Assembly (NCBI GenBank): GCA_934130175.1
Contig: CAKOXP010000005.1
Coordinates: forward strand, 23,522 to 87,521
DNA: 64,000 bases
Reading direction: 5' to 3'
Source: an uncultured Bacilli bacterium
GTDB taxonomy: Bacteria; Bacillota_I; Bacilli_A; RF39; UBA660
The translations under genes and the position numbers were made by a program. Numbering within the stretch: the first letter of the stretch is position 1; every line of letters begins with the position of its first letter. Of the stretch, positions 16,302 through 23,198 are shown piece by piece. The notes under the pieces are model-generated. The model did not search any database, was not told the DNA's origin, and saw only the letters and a list, made by a program, of their open reading frames with translations.

Positions 16302-16330
16302 TTGAAAAATAACGAAAGTTTTGCTATACT
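16302..16330 (+). promoter_or_regulatory. Promoter of rpsU
   Basis: TTGAAA, 17 bp, TATACT, 33 bp before the start. It shares CTTGAAAAATAACG with the tRNA-Arg promoter. Confidence 0.75.
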
Positions 16331-16362
16331 CGTTAGTAGTGAAGACGAAGGGAGGGAGAAAA

Positions 16363-16566
16363 ATGGCAACTCAAGTAACTGTTAAAAATGGTAATCTAGA
16401 TATGGCTTTAAGAAAATTTAAGCAAAAAGTAGCTAGAGACGGTGTCCCTTCAGAATGCAAAAAAAGAGAATGTTATGATAAACCAGGAGTAAGAAGAAGA
16501 AACGCTAAAAAAGAAGGAATTAAAAATTCTAGAAAAAGAAATCGTTCAAATAATAGAGATAATTAA
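16363..16566 (+). CDS. rpsU: 30S ribosomal protein bS21
   Basis: A 67-residue very basic small-subunit protein involved in translation initiation near the 16S 3' end. The family core VKNGNLDMALRKFKQKV and the arginine-rich region (KKRECYDKPGVRRRNAKK) are clear. ATG 16363 follows GGAGGGAG; the upstream in-frame TTG is in the promoter. The C-terminal tail RKRNRSNNRDN is low-complexity. It has its own promoter and terminator, and it is not next to yqeY or dnaG as in many genomes. Confidence 0.95.
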   Translation: MATQVTVKNGNLDMALRKFKQKVARDGVPSECKKRECYDKPGVRRRNAKKEGIKNSRKRNRSNNRDN

Positions 16567-16569
16567 TAA

Positions 16570-16598
16570 GATCAAGCAAGAAATTGCTTGATTTTTTT
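16570..16598 (+). terminator. Terminator of rpsU
   Basis: ATCAAGCAA pairs with TTGCTTGAT around GAAA, then seven T. Its 3' arm supplies the TTGATT of the poly-G promoter that follows. Confidence 0.85.
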
Positions 16599-16619
16599 GT
16601 CTCGGGGGGGGGGTATAAT
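16588..16619 (+). promoter_or_regulatory. Poly-G (10 G) promoter of surface fibre gene 1, probably phase-variable
   Basis: TTGATT (16588-16593), then 20 bp containing ten G (16604-16613), then TATAAT (16614-16619). With seven G the spacing would be the optimal 17 bp. A G run of this length in AT-rich DNA is prone to slippage, so copy-number change could tune or switch transcription. A second TATAAT at 16629-16634 is an alternative -10. Function is inferred, as in other bacteria with homopolymers between -35 and -10. Confidence 0.6.
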
Positions 16620-16653
16620 GTTCTTAGATATAATAATGTAGGTGATGTCTAGG

Positions 16654-17190
16654 ATGAAAAAAGCTATAGTAATTATGAGTGTAATTGTAACAATTGGCTG
16701 TATTATTTCTATAGGTGGTGCTTATGCTGCAACAAACTATGCTATAAGTGCTACAAATATAGGTTATTCAGATAATTCTAATTTGAAAGTAGATAACGTT
16801 CAAGCGGCAATCGATGGTACTTGTAGTAGAATAGATAACAGATTAAGCAATTTGGAACAAATAAGTGAACAACATAAATTAACTTATGTTAGTAATTCTA
16901 ATTATAAATTAAATGGAATAAACGGTGCTCATAGTTATTGGTATCAGGTAGGCAAACTAGTTATTGTTAATATTGCTTTGGGTGTTACTACGCCTTCTAC
17001 TACTTCAACTGTTCCTGTGGTCAAGGATTTACCAAAACCAAAATATATGATGAATTATATATCTATTACTGCAGAACAGCCGGTAGCAGCATCAGCAGTT
17101 GGTGTAGTAGATGCCGATGGAACATTAAAGGTGATGGGTGGAACAGCTGGATATCTTTTAGATGGACAAGTAGTCTATGTAGCAGCTTAG
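16654..17190 (+). CDS. Secreted phage-fibre-like surface protein 1
   Basis: A 178-residue exported protein. Residues 1-25 are a signal peptide (KKAIVIMSVIV...GGAYAA). Residues 26-62 (ATNYAISATNIGYSDNS...VQAAIDGTC) are shared almost exactly with the next gene, followed by a short heptad region (RIDNRLSNLEQISEQ) that could trimerise. The C-terminal part (WYQVGKLVIVNIALGV, VVKDLPKP, GTLKVMGGTAGYLLDGQVVYVAA) looks like the tip domain of siphophage tail fibres. ATG 16654 is chosen because AGGTG lies 9 bp upstream. Expression is probably set by the G run. The ligand is unknown. Confidence 0.7.
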   Translation: MKKAIVIMSVIVTIGCIISIGGAYAATNYAISATNIGYSDNSNLKVDNVQAAIDGTCSRIDNRLSNLEQISEQHKLTYVSNSNYKLNGINGAHSYWYQVGKLVIVNIALGVTTPSTTSTVPVVKDLPKPKYMMNYISITAEQPVAASAVGVVDADGTLKVMGGTAGYLLDGQVVYVAA

Positions 17191-17242
17191 GTATTATTTT
17201 ATTACTTGTCTACTTTTAACTTACCACTACAAAACAGACCAA

Positions 17243-17271
17243 GGTCAGGCAAAATTTATGCTTGATTTTTT
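17243..17271 (+). terminator. Terminator between the two fibre genes
   Basis: TCAGGCA pairs with TGCTTGA (one G-T), then a T run. It has the same position relative to the G run as the rpsU terminator. Confidence 0.65.
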
Positions 17272-17292
17272 CGTCTGGGGGGGGGTTATAAT
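17262..17292 (+). promoter_or_regulatory. Poly-G (9 G) promoter of surface fibre gene 2, probably phase-variable
   Basis: TTGATT (17262-17267), 19 bp with nine G (17277-17285), then TATAAT (17287-17292). Seven G would again give 17 bp. The G count differs from copy 1, as expected of a slipping run. Confidence 0.6.
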
Positions 17293-17326
17293 GATCTTAG
17301 ATATGATAATGTAGGTGATGTCTAAG

Positions 17327-18085
17327 ATGAAAAAGGTTATAGTAATTATGAGTGTAATTGTAACAATTGGCTGTATTATTTCTATAGGTGGTGCTTATGC
17401 TGCAACAAACTATGCGATAAGTGCTACAAAGATAGGTTATTCAGATAATTCTAATTTGAAAGTAGATAATGTTCAAGCAGCAATCGATGGAACATGCACA
17501 AATTTTTCAAAAAAGTTAGATGAATTAAAGAAAAGTATGTATCCGGTAGGAAGTATTTATATATCAACAAAATTATCTTCTCCAACTGCTGTAGCATCTG
17601 CAATAGGTGGTACCTGGCAGGCGTTTGGAGACGGAAGAGTTTTAAGATCTTCAAGTGGTGAACCAGAACAAACAGGAGGTTCTTCTACAGCAGTCTTAAC
17701 AACAGCAAACCTTCCTTCTCATTCTCATTCATTTACACCTTCAGGAACAATAAACTCAACATTTAATGGTACGGCAGTGGAAACAGAATCAGCGGGAAAT
17801 CATAATCATGATATGGATGGATGGGTGATAGAATGGGGAAATGTTGAAAATGTAACACATGTTAGGGCATCAATGGCATTTGGAACGACAATCTCTAATA
17901 ATCCTTACGTAACTACTAAATCAACAAAAGCAGCTGGAGCTCATACGCATAAAGTAACAGCAAAAGGAACAGTTTCGTCAACTTTTTCTGGTACAAAGGC
18001 ACAAACTGAGGCTACAGGTAGTGGAGAAAAATTTAGTACAGTTGATCCATACATAACAGTTTATATGTATAAAAGAGTCTCATAA
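17327..18085 (+). CDS. Secreted phage-tail-fibre/collar-like surface protein 2
   Basis: A 252-residue exported protein. The signal peptide and first 60 residues copy those of the previous gene. Then MYPVGSIYIS, GGTWQAFGDGRVLRS and the His-rich repeats LPSHSHSFTPSGTINSTF and GAHTHKVTAKGTVSSTF (landmarks SHSHSF, HNHD, GAHTHKV) show a phage tail-collar/receptor-binding domain ending TVYMYKRVS, with His residues that could bind metal as in T4-type fibre needles. ATG 17327 follows AGGTG. No other phage structural genes are near, so it appears to be a host-borne surface adhesin rather than prophage. Confidence 0.75.
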   Translation: MKKVIVIMSVIVTIGCIISIGGAYAATNYAISATKIGYSDNSNLKVDNVQAAIDGTCTNFSKKLDELKKSMYPVGSIYISTKLSSPTAVASAIGGTWQAFGDGRVLRSSSGEPEQTGGSSTAVLTTANLPSHSHSFTPSGTINSTFNGTAVETESAGNHNHDMDGWVIEWGNVENVTHVRASMAFGTTISNNPYVTTKSTKAAGAHTHKVTAKGTVSSTFSGTKAQTEATGSGEKFSTVDPYITVYMYKRVS

Positions 18086-18109
18086 ATAAGGTAAATCCTT
18101 ATTTTTTTT
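18084..18109 (+). terminator. Terminator after fibre gene 2
   Basis: AAATAAGG pairs with CCTTATTT over a 5-nt loop, then T run. Confidence 0.8.
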
Positions 18110-18151
18110 CTAATTAAAAGTTTTACAACATATCATTAATTAGGTGATAAT

Positions 18152-18394
18152 ATGCTTAATAGAATAAAAGACTATATTAATGATAAAGAGTTTAGAATGA
18201 CTATATTTACAGATAGAATTCATATTATTAATTATTTACAAATTTTATCCATTGAAGATGAGCGAATAGCTTTTTTAACTAATAAAGGAAGAATCATTAT
18301 AAAAGGTAATAATTTATGTTTAAATAAACTACTAGATGATGAGGTATTAGTAAGTGGATTTGTTTCTAATATAGAGGTGGATTTCAATGACTAA
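18152..18394 (+). CDS. yqfC: YqfC family sporulation protein
   Basis: An 80-residue YabP/YqfC protein, a small beta-rich protein of sporulating Firmicutes. The strand pattern MTIFTDRIHIINYLQI...IAFLTNKGRIIIKGNNLCLNKLLDDEVLVSGFVSNIEV (landmarks RIHIINY, KGRIIIKG, VLVSGFVSNIE) is characteristic. AGGTGAT precedes ATG 18152, and the gene overlaps yqfD by 8 bp, the same pair as in Bacillus where both are mother-cell genes under sigma-E. Function is unknown in detail; in Bacillus loss affects spore cortex/coat development in some species. Confidence 0.85.
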   Translation: MLNRIKDYINDKEFRMTIFTDRIHIINYLQILSIEDERIAFLTNKGRIIIKGNNLCLNKLLDDEVLVSGFVSNIEVDFND

Positions 18395-19571
18395 TAAATA
18401 TAAGTTATTAATAGTAGGTAAAAATCCAAAACGTTTCCTTGATAACTTAATTTCTTTAAAAATATCACTGTATGATGTCAAATTAACTGATAAAGAACTA
18501 ACTATAGTAGTAGATTTAGATGATTATGATAAGATATTAAAGTTAAAAACTTCTTACAAAATAAAGATAATTGATTATTATGGATTAGTTAAGTATGAGA
18601 ATATTTTAAAAAAGTATAATGTTTTTTTTATATGTTTAATTATAGGTTTAGTTTTAATTAAAGTTTTATCTTCTATTATATTTGATATTGATATAGAACA
18701 TCCTAAAAGTGAAATTAGAGAACTAGTACTTGCGGATTTAGAAGAGTTTGGTATTTCTAAATATCATTTTAAAGTTAGTTATGATAAAAAAGAAAAAATA
18801 ATTAAAAAGATTCTTCATAAAGAAACAGATAGATTAGAATGGTTGGAAATAGATAGTATTGGTACAAAATATGTAGTAAAAGTAGAAGAACGTATTAAAA
18901 ATGATCCCAAAATAGATAATACTTTTCAACATATAGTTGCTAAAAAAGATGCGATGATATTACAAATTCAAGCATCTTCTGGCGAAATTAAAGTTAGTAA
19001 AAATGACTATGTAAAAAAAGGAGATATTCTAATTAGTGGTTTTATTACCAAGGATGAAGAAATAAAGAAAAAAGTAAAAGCTGTTGGAACGGTTTATGGA
19101 GAGGTTTGGTACCAAGCAGAAATAACACTTCCAAAAGTTTATAAAGAAATAAAATATACTAAGAATAGTAAGAAGAGATTTCAAGTTAAATTTTTATCAC
19201 ATGATTTTCTATTATTTGATTTTAAACCTTATAAAACATATGAAAGTAATAATATAACTCTTCTAGAAAATAGACTTTTGCCAATGAGTTTTAATTATTC
19301 AAAAGTAAAAGAAACTAAAGAGATAACAAAAAGATATACTGGAACTAAAGGAGAAAAAGAAGCTTTAAAATTAGCAGAGAAAAATCTAAAGAAGAAACTT
19401 AGTGTAAATGATTCTATTATTTCTAAAAAAGTTTTGAAAAAGACAGAGAAAGATAGTAAAATAATAGTAGATATATTTTTTAAAGTAAAAGAAGATATAA
19501 CAGATACAGTAAATATCGATAATATAGATATAACAAAACAAGAAGGTGTAAAGGATGAATCAGGTAACTAA
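18387..19571 (+). CDS. yqfD: YqfD family sporulation protein
   Basis: A 394-residue YqfD/SpoIV-related membrane protein. Residues 1-70 are a small domain of the FtsQ/YqfD N-terminal type; one membrane helix follows (about 78-98, VFFICLIIGLVLIKVLSSIIF), then a large outer domain with DIEHPKSEIRELV, LEWLEIDSIGTKYVVKVEERI and VKKGDILISG typical of the family. It follows yqfC with overlap and is itself overlapped by the next gene. In Bacillus it is expressed in the mother cell and is followed by phoH and yqfF; both are missing here. Confidence 0.9.
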   Translation: MTNKYKLLIVGKNPKRFLDNLISLKISLYDVKLTDKELTIVVDLDDYDKILKLKTSYKIKIIDYYGLVKYENILKKYNVFFICLIIGLVLIKVLSSIIFDIDIEHPKSEIRELVLADLEEFGISKYHFKVSYDKKEKIIKKILHKETDRLEWLEIDSIGTKYVVKVEERIKNDPKIDNTFQHIVAKKDAMILQIQASSGEIKVSKNDYVKKGDILISGFITKDEEIKKKVKAVGTVYGEVWYQAEITLPKVYKEIKYTKNSKKRFQVKFLSHDFLLFDFKPYKTYESNNITLLENRLLPMSFNYSKVKETKEITKRYTGTKGEKEALKLAEKNLKKKLSVNDSIISKKVLKKTEKDSKIIVDIFFKVKEDITDTVNIDNIDITKQEGVKDESGN

Positions 19572-20151
19572 AACAATTCAAGGTGTTATTGATATGGCTT
19601 GGCCTATGGTAATTATTTCTATCGTAATTGTTGTTTCACTTAGAATAACTTATCTAATAAAGAATCATCAAAAACTAGTTTTATATAAAGAGTTATTGAT
19701 GCTTTCTTTTATAATTTATATTTTATGTTTGTTCCAAATTGTAACTTTCCAAGATGCTGTTACATGGAGCAGTAATAATTTTATTCCATTTAAAGAAATG
19801 TTTAGATATCAAATTGGAAGTAGATTATTTATTAAAAATGTTTTAGGAAATATTATTTTATTCTTACCATTTGGTTTTTTTACAGCATATTATCTAGATA
19901 TAAAAAAGCCTTATTTAATTATAATTTTAACTTTAGTTGCTTCTACATCAATTGAATTTGTTCAAATGTCAATTGGTAGAGTATTTGATATAGATGATAT
20001 TATGCTTAACACTATTGGTGGTATAGTAGGTTTCTATTTATTTAGTATACTTAGTAAAATAGGAAAAACTCTTCCTAATTTTATGAAAAGTGAGATGTTT
20101 TTAAACTTAATTTCTGTTATAATATTAATTGGAGTAATTGTGCTTATATAA
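19555..20151 (+). CDS. VanZ-like membrane protein
   Basis: A 198-residue protein with about five membrane helices and the VanZ core FIKNVLGNIILFLPFGFF...SIEFVQMSIGRVFDIDDIMLNTIGG (landmarks NVLGNIILFLPFG, IEFVQ, DIDDIMLNTIGG). VanZ-family proteins are envelope proteins linked to teicoplanin tolerance in a few cases, otherwise of unknown role. It starts inside yqfD (17-bp overlap; AAGGTGTAAAGG site). It occupies the place of phoH-yqfF in the conserved Bacillus order, so it is an insertion into an old operon. It is one of three VanZ-like genes here. Confidence 0.8.
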   Translation: MNQVTKTIQGVIDMAWPMVIISIVIVVSLRITYLIKNHQKLVLYKELLMLSFIIYILCLFQIVTFQDAVTWSSNNFIPFKEMFRYQIGSRLFIKNVLGNIILFLPFGFFTAYYLDIKKPYLIIILTLVASTSIEFVQMSIGRVFDIDDIMLNTIGGIVGFYLFSILSKIGKTLPNFMKSEMFLNLISVIILIGVIVLI

Positions 20152-20167
20152 TAGGAGGTAAGGATTT

Positions 20168-20617
20168 ATGAACAATATAGAAATATTTAATCAAACAGAA
20201 GAAGAAATTGATGAGTTAGAAACTGTTAGAAAAGTTTTAGATTTTGCGGTTAAAAAAGAAAATTTAGAAAATGTTGATTTTAATGTAATTATAGTTAGAG
20301 AAGACTATATTCATGAATTAAATAAAAACTATCGTAATATTGATCGTGTAACTGATGTTATTACATTTGCGTTAGAAGATGATGATACAGTACTTAATGC
20401 TAGCGACAGAAGGGTTTTGGGAGATGTTTATATTTGTCTTGATAGAGCAAAATCTCAAGCAATTGAATATCAACATTCATTCTTACGTGAAATATGCTTC
20501 TTAGCGGTACATGGTTTTTATCACTTACTTGGTTATGATCATCAAACTAAGGAAGAAGAAGAAGTTATGTTTACAAAGCAAGAGGAGGTATTAAGTGGTT
20601 GTGGTATCAAAAGATAA
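20168..20617 (+). CDS. ybeY: Endoribonuclease YbeY (16S rRNA maturation)
   Basis: A 149-residue zinc-dependent single-strand endoribonuclease used in 16S 3' end processing and ribosome quality control. The metal site HGFYHLLGYDH fits HGxxHLxGYDH, and NYRNIDRVTDVITFAL and LGDVYIC are the other family blocks. AGGAGG lies 9 bp before ATG 20168. Length and operon place (before dgkA, cdd, era) match Bacillus YqfG. It overlaps dgkA by 23 bp. Confidence 0.95.
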   Translation: MNNIEIFNQTEEEIDELETVRKVLDFAVKKENLENVDFNVIIVREDYIHELNKNYRNIDRVTDVITFALEDDDTVLNASDRRVLGDVYICLDRAKSQAIEYQHSFLREICFLAVHGFYHLLGYDHQTKEEEEVMFTKQEEVLSGCGIKR

Positions 20618-20996
20618 AATAATTAATAAAAAAAAGTTAAGAAACAGTTTTAAATATGCCTTTTGTGGTGTGATTACAGCTTATAAGGAAGAACAAAATT
20701 TAAGGATTCATACTTTGATGGCTATTTTAGTTATGATAGCTTCGTATATTTTGAAGTTAAATTATATTGAGTTTTCAATATGTTTAATTTTAATTGGACT
20801 TGTCTTAATCGCAGAGTTTTTTAATACCGCTATTGAAAGTATTGTGGATATGATTACTTTAGAAAAAAATCCTCATGCTAAAAAAGCTAAAGATGTTTCA
20901 GCGGCAGCAGTTTTAATTTTCGCAATATTTTCAAGTATTATTGGCTTGATAATATTCATCCCCAAAATAATAAGTTTTATAAATAATTTAATGTAG
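20595..20996 (+). CDS. dgkA: Diacylglycerol/undecaprenol kinase
   Basis: A 133-residue membrane kinase of the DgkA family; Gram-positive members phosphorylate undecaprenol to recycle the lipid carrier of wall synthesis. The active-site motif EFFNTAIESIVDM and KDVSAAAVLI are clear, with three membrane helices after an amphipathic N-terminus (SFKYAFCGV). The GTG at 20595 is set by AGGAGG at 20584-20589 inside the end of ybeY; there is no ATG nearby. Position between ybeY and cdd is the conserved one. Confidence 0.92.
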   Translation: MVVVSKDKIINKKKLRNSFKYAFCGVITAYKEEQNLRIHTLMAILVMIASYILKLNYIEFSICLILIGLVLIAEFFNTAIESIVDMITLEKNPHAKKAKDVSAAAVLIFAIFSSIIGLIIFIPKIISFINNLM

Positions 20997-21040
20997 AAAT
21001 AAATCTATAATCTATAATATAAGAAAAGGAGTAATTAATC

Positions 21041-21427
21041 ATGGTAGAAAAATTAATAGCTTTACAAAAAAATTCATACTCACCATACTCTAACTTTCCA
21101 GTTAGTGCTTATGTGGTTATGAAAGATGGAAATGAGTTCGGTGGAGTAAATGTTGAAAATGCTAGTTATGGAGCAGGTATTTGTGCTGAAAGAAGTGCTA
21201 TTGTAAGTGCTATAAGCAAAGGATATAAAAGGGGAGATTTCAAAGAGTTACACGTTATGGTATCAAGTGGTTCAATTGGAACACCTTGTTTTATTTGCCG
21301 CCAAGTAATTTCTGAATTTTTTGATAGTGATGCTTTAATCTATTGTTATTCTACAAAAGGTGATGTGGAAACTCACACAGTTGGGGAAATGTGTCCTTAT
21401 CCGTTTGGAAGTGATGATTTAGTATGA
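21041..21427 (+). CDS. cdd: Cytidine deaminase
   Basis: A 128-residue zinc enzyme that turns cytidine and deoxycytidine into uridine forms in pyrimidine salvage. The zinc and proton-shuttle site CAERSAI and the second ligand pair PCFICRQVISEF (Cys-x-x-Cys) are present, as is NVENASYGAGIC for substrate. AAAAGGAG precedes ATG 21041. Its stop overlaps the era start (ATGA), as in Bacillus, where cdd-era are joined. Confidence 0.95.
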   Translation: MVEKLIALQKNSYSPYSNFPVSAYVVMKDGNEFGGVNVENASYGAGICAERSAIVSAISKGYKRGDFKELHVMVSSGSIGTPCFICRQVISEFFDSDALIYCYSTKGDVETHTVGEMCPYPFGSDDLV

Positions 21428-22311
21428 AATGTGGATTTGTTAGTTTAGTTGGAAGACCAAATGTTGGTAAAAGTACATTACTTAATAGTATTTTAGGAAT
21501 AAAAATTGCCATAACATCAGATAAAGCAGGAACAACAAGAAATGTTATTAATGGAATTTATAATGATAAAGATTCTCAAATTATTTTCGTTGATACTCCT
21601 GGTATTCATAAACCTAATCATAAATTAGGAAATTTATTAAACAAAAAAGCCTATAATAATACTGAAGGAGTAGATGTTATCTTATTTTTAGTAGATATTT
21701 CTAAAGGATTTGGTAAGGGAGATCAATTTATTTTAAACAAAATTAAAGATAAAGATGTTCCAATTATTCTTTTATTAAATAAGATAGACAAAGTTAAAGA
21801 TAAACAAAAATTATTAAAAGATATTGATGAATTAAGAAAGTTATATGATTTTGCTGAAATAATTCCAATTTCAGCTAAAGCTCATGATAATGTAGATGTT
21901 TTAATTACAAGTATTAAAAAGTATTTAGAAGAACAAGAACGTATTTATGATGAAGATGATTTAACAAATGTTTCGACTAAATTTATTATGTCAGAGTTAG
22001 TAAGGGAAAAAGTATTAGAACTTACTAAAGATGAAATTCCACATTCAGTTACTTGTTACGTTGAAAATTATGAAGAAGATGACAAACTAGTTCATATCCA
22101 GGTTTTAATAGTAGTTGATCGTGATAATTTAAAGAAAATTTTAATAGGTAAAAATGGATCAATGCTAAAACAAATTGGTACATTGGCACGTCATGATATG
22201 GAAGAATTTTTAGGTAAAAAGGTATTTTTAGAGACATATGTTAAAACATTAAAAAATTGGCGAGATCAAGAAAAGTATTTTGATGAATTAGCTTTAAAAG
22301 AAATTGAATAA
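21424..22311 (+). CDS. era: GTPase Era
   Basis: A 295-residue GTPase that assists 16S rRNA maturation and 30S assembly and couples growth to cell cycle. GRPNVGKST (G1), TTRNVINGI (G2 area), DTPGIHKP (G3), NKIDKV (G4) and ISAKA (G5) are all present; the C-terminal KH domain has GKNGSMLKQIG for RNA binding. Length is normal. Start overlaps cdd (ATGA). Confidence 0.97.
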   Translation: MKCGFVSLVGRPNVGKSTLLNSILGIKIAITSDKAGTTRNVINGIYNDKDSQIIFVDTPGIHKPNHKLGNLLNKKAYNNTEGVDVILFLVDISKGFGKGDQFILNKIKDKDVPIILLLNKIDKVKDKQKLLKDIDELRKLYDFAEIIPISAKAHDNVDVLITSIKKYLEEQERIYDEDDLTNVSTKFIMSELVREKVLELTKDEIPHSVTCYVENYEEDDKLVHIQVLIVVDRDNLKKILIGKNGSMLKQIGTLARHDMEEFLGKKVFLETYVKTLKNWRDQEKYFDELALKEIE

Positions 22312-22321
22312 AAAATAAAAT

Positions 22322-22351
22322 AAATCACCACTATATTAATAGAGGTGATTT
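22322..22351 (+). promoter_or_regulatory. Inverted repeat covering the yqzL ribosome site
   Basis: AAATCACC pairs with GGTGATTT over a 14-nt loop; the 3' arm contains the AGGTGAT ribosome site of the next gene. It could hide the site or act as a weak terminator (only four T follow). Confidence 0.4.
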
Positions 22352-22352
22352 T

Positions 22353-22442
22353 ATGAATGAGGTAATTTGGAAATTATTTAAAGAAACAGGAGATATAAAA
22401 TATTATATTCTTTTAAAAAATATGAATAAAAGAAGTGATTAA
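22353..22442 (+). CDS. yqzL: YqzL-like small protein
   Basis: A 29-residue ORF between era and recO, exactly where Bacillus has yqzL. The pattern WKLFKETGDIKYYILLKNM matches YqzL (Trp-Lys-x-Phe ... Thr-Gly-x-Ile ... Tyr-x-Leu-Leu-Lys). AGGTGAT lies 5 bp before ATG 22353, and the recO ATG follows the stop directly. Function is unknown across Firmicutes; conservation of place and pattern supports a real gene. Confidence 0.8.
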   Translation: MNEVIWKLFKETGDIKYYILLKNMNKRSD

Positions 22443-23189
22443 ATGAAAATAGAGGAAGTAGAAGGAATTGTTTTAGGTGAAACTAATTACAGTGAATCTA
22501 GTAAGATTCTTAATATTCTAACAAAAGAGTATGGTCTTATTGGTGTAATGTCCAAAGGAAGTAGAAATTTAAAAAGCAAATTACGTGCTGTTAGTAGAAA
22601 ACTTATTTATGGTAAATTTCATATTTATTATAAAGAAAAAGGTCTTTCTACATTAATTGGTGTTGATGTTATTTCATCTTTTAATAATATAATTACGGAT
22701 TTAGAGAAAGTTTCTTATGCTTCTTATATAGTAGATTTAACAAATCAAGTTCTAAAACAAAATGAAGATGAACACATTTATGATTTATTAATAGAAACTT
22801 TATTAAAGATGGAAGAAGGTTTATCTTCTTTAATACTTACAGATATCTTGGAATTAAAACTTCTTGAATACTTAGGAGTGAGTCCTAATCTTGATGGATG
22901 TAGTATTTGTGGTTCAACCAAAGATATTATTACACTTTCATCTACTGCAGGAGGATATCTTTGTAGAAATTGCTATCATGATGAAGGTATAGTAAGTGAT
23001 AAAGCAATTAAATTAATTAGAATGTTTTATTATGTTGATATTGCAAGTATTACAAAACTATCAGTATCTTCTGAAGTTTTAAAAGAAATTAATTTTTTCT
23101 TAGATGACTATTATGATAGATATACAGGACTTTATTTAAAAAGTAAAAAATTCTTAAAACAACTAGAAAAAATAGAGCAAAAGATGTAG
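22443..23189 (+). CDS. recO: DNA repair protein RecO
   Basis: A 248-residue protein that anneals single strands and loads RecA with RecR in recombinational repair. The N-terminal OB fold opens with VEGIVLGETNYSESSKILNI, a helical domain follows, and a four-Cys zinc site (CSICGSTKD ... CRNC) lies near residues 155-180. It begins directly after the yqzL stop, with AAGTGATTAA as a poor ribosome site, suggesting coupling. Family and place are firm. Confidence 0.95.
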   Translation: MKIEEVEGIVLGETNYSESSKILNILTKEYGLIGVMSKGSRNLKSKLRAVSRKLIYGKFHIYYKEKGLSTLIGVDVISSFNNIITDLEKVSYASYIVDLTNQVLKQNEDEHIYDLLIETLLKMEEGLSSLILTDILELKLLEYLGVSPNLDGCSICGSTKDIITLSSTAGGYLCRNCYHDEGIVSDKAIKLIRMFYYVDIASITKLSVSSEVLKEINFFLDDYYDRYTGLYLKSKKFLKQLEKIEQKM

Positions 23190-23198
23190 GTGGTTATA

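Larger units (their letters stand above)
16570..16840 (+). repeat. Duplicated unit, copy 1: terminator, G-tract promoter and fibre N-terminus
   Basis: Nearly identical to 17243-17500. The match covers hairpin arm TGCTTGAT, the T run, TCGTCT/GTCTC, the G run, TATAAT, the ribosome site and about 60 codons ending in KVDNVQAAIDGTC. Downstream sequences are unrelated. Confidence 0.8.
17243..17500 (+). repeat. Duplicated unit, copy 2: terminator, G-tract promoter and fibre N-terminus
   Basis: Second copy of the unit at 16570-16840; see that entry. The two copies could recombine, exchanging C-terminal domains. Confidence 0.8.

Noticed and set aside
16654..18085. Prophage remnant
   Set aside because: Tail-fibre-like domains are present, but both proteins carry signal peptides and no capsid, terminase, integrase or lysis genes adjoin.
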